Shown: one piece after another, positions 7,126 to 7,304 of the stretch
How positions within the stretch are numbered: position 1 is the first letter of the stretch
Layout: the number at the start of each line of letters is the position of its first letter
Assembly (NCBI GenBank): GCA_937902995.1
Contig: CALEKY010000036.1
Coordinates: forward strand, 1 to 7,304
Direction of reading: 5' to 3'
Length of the DNA stretch: 7,304 bases
Origin: an uncultured Sinobacteraceae bacterium
GTDB taxonomy: Bacteria > Pseudomonadota > Gammaproteobacteria > Steroidobacterales > Steroidobacteraceae
Notes under the pieces: model-generated
The model's database searches: none
What the model saw: only the letters and a program-made list of their open reading frames with translations
What the model was told of the DNA's origin: nothing
Translations under genes and position numbers: made by a program

Positions 7126-7180
7126 GACTGGTTCTCTCAAAAGTTGCTCGTGTAGCCGGAACATCGGGGATGCAGGTGAT

Positions 7181-7303
7181 TTATGTTGTATTGACGCGTT
7201 TCGGCAGAGATATTGCGCCAGATTTACGGTCGTCCTTATAAAGCTGAAGCATCGCCCTCGCTTCTGCGACCACTTGCGCCCGCAACGATTCTGGTTCGAC
7301 GAC
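7181..7303 (-). CDS. C-terminal end of a probable WYL-domain regulator (partial)
   Basis: On the minus strand a frame is open from the right edge to TAA at 7183-7181, giving 40 residues: VVEPESLRAQVVAEARAMLQ, then LYKDDRKSGA and ISLPKRVNTT. The pattern of VxEPxxLRxxVxxEAxxMLxLY is what the last helix of WYL/WCX regulators usually looks like, where a 'PPELR ... ALY' tail closes the protein. WYL proteins are transcription factors with an N-terminal helix-turn-helix and a ligand-sensing WYL fold, and several are known to be linked to CRISPR-Cas loci. The gene lies directly upstream of csb1 on the same strand, so it could regulate or be co-transcribed with the cas operon. The start and all diagnostic domains are outside the window; the family call rests on the tail alone. 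Confidence 0.5.
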   Translation of the reverse strand, partial: VVEPESLRAQVVAEARAMLQLYKDDRKSGAISLPKRVNTT

Positions 7304-7304
7304 C

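Larger units (their letters stand above)
7047..7180 (-). promoter_or_regulatory. Leader region of the cas operon, possible promoter and operator
   Basis: This 134-base gap lies between the stop of the upstream partial gene and the csb1 ATG, both on the minus strand. It is the only sizeable gap in the run of genes, so it is the likely site of any cas promoter. I looked for -35/-10 pairs on the minus strand and found only weak candidates, for example TTGAGA without a good -10 at 17 bases. An activator-dependent or alternative-sigma promoter is possible, as is read-through from the upstream gene. It contains the direct and inverted repeats listed separately. Confidence 0.4.

Noticed and set aside
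7110..7180. Sigma-70 promoter for csb1
   Set aside because: TTGAGA occurs on the minus strand but no acceptable -10 hexamer lies 16-18 bases downstream, so no specific promoter is called.

Overview
This window holds a nearly complete type I-G (formerly I-U) CRISPR-Cas interference operon. It lies entirely on the minus strand, so it is transcribed from right to left. The window is moderately GC-rich. It contains no taxonomic marker, so the host can only be described as a bacterium with strong AGGAGG-type ribosome binding sites.

Reading in the direction of transcription, the right edge (7181-7303) carries the last 40 codons of a minus-strand gene whose C-terminus looks like the end of a WYL-domain transcriptional regulator. 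A 134-base intergenic region follows (7047-7180). It has small direct and inverted repeats that could be operator elements, but no promoter I can call with confidence. Next come four tightly packed genes: csb1 (cas7-type backbone, 7046-5811), csb2 (cas5-cas6 fusion, 5811-4342), cas3 (helicase with a C-terminal HD nuclease, 4345-1361) and a short cas8-like gene (1364-336). The junctions overlap by 1, 4 and 4 bases, and each gene has its own Shine-Dalgarno sequence, so this looks like one translationally coupled transcript.

From what is known of type I-G, the proteins work as follows. Csb2 cuts pre-crRNA and stays on the guide, several Csb1 subunits coat the spacer, and the Cas8 subunit helps recognise the target and connects to Cas3. 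Cas3 then unwinds and degrades the target DNA. All catalytic motifs I could look for in Cas3 are intact.

No CRISPR array and no cas1, cas2 or cas4 gene is visible. Neither flank, as far as it can be seen, continues into an adaptation module. The left 335 bases hold the end of an unidentified plus-strand reading frame (1-126), convergent with the operon, then about 210 bases without a gene but with two inverted repeats. The main points of interest are the effector-only layout, the very short Cas8, the WYL-type neighbour and the repeat-bearing leader. The system itself is a recognised subtype, not an undescribed one.
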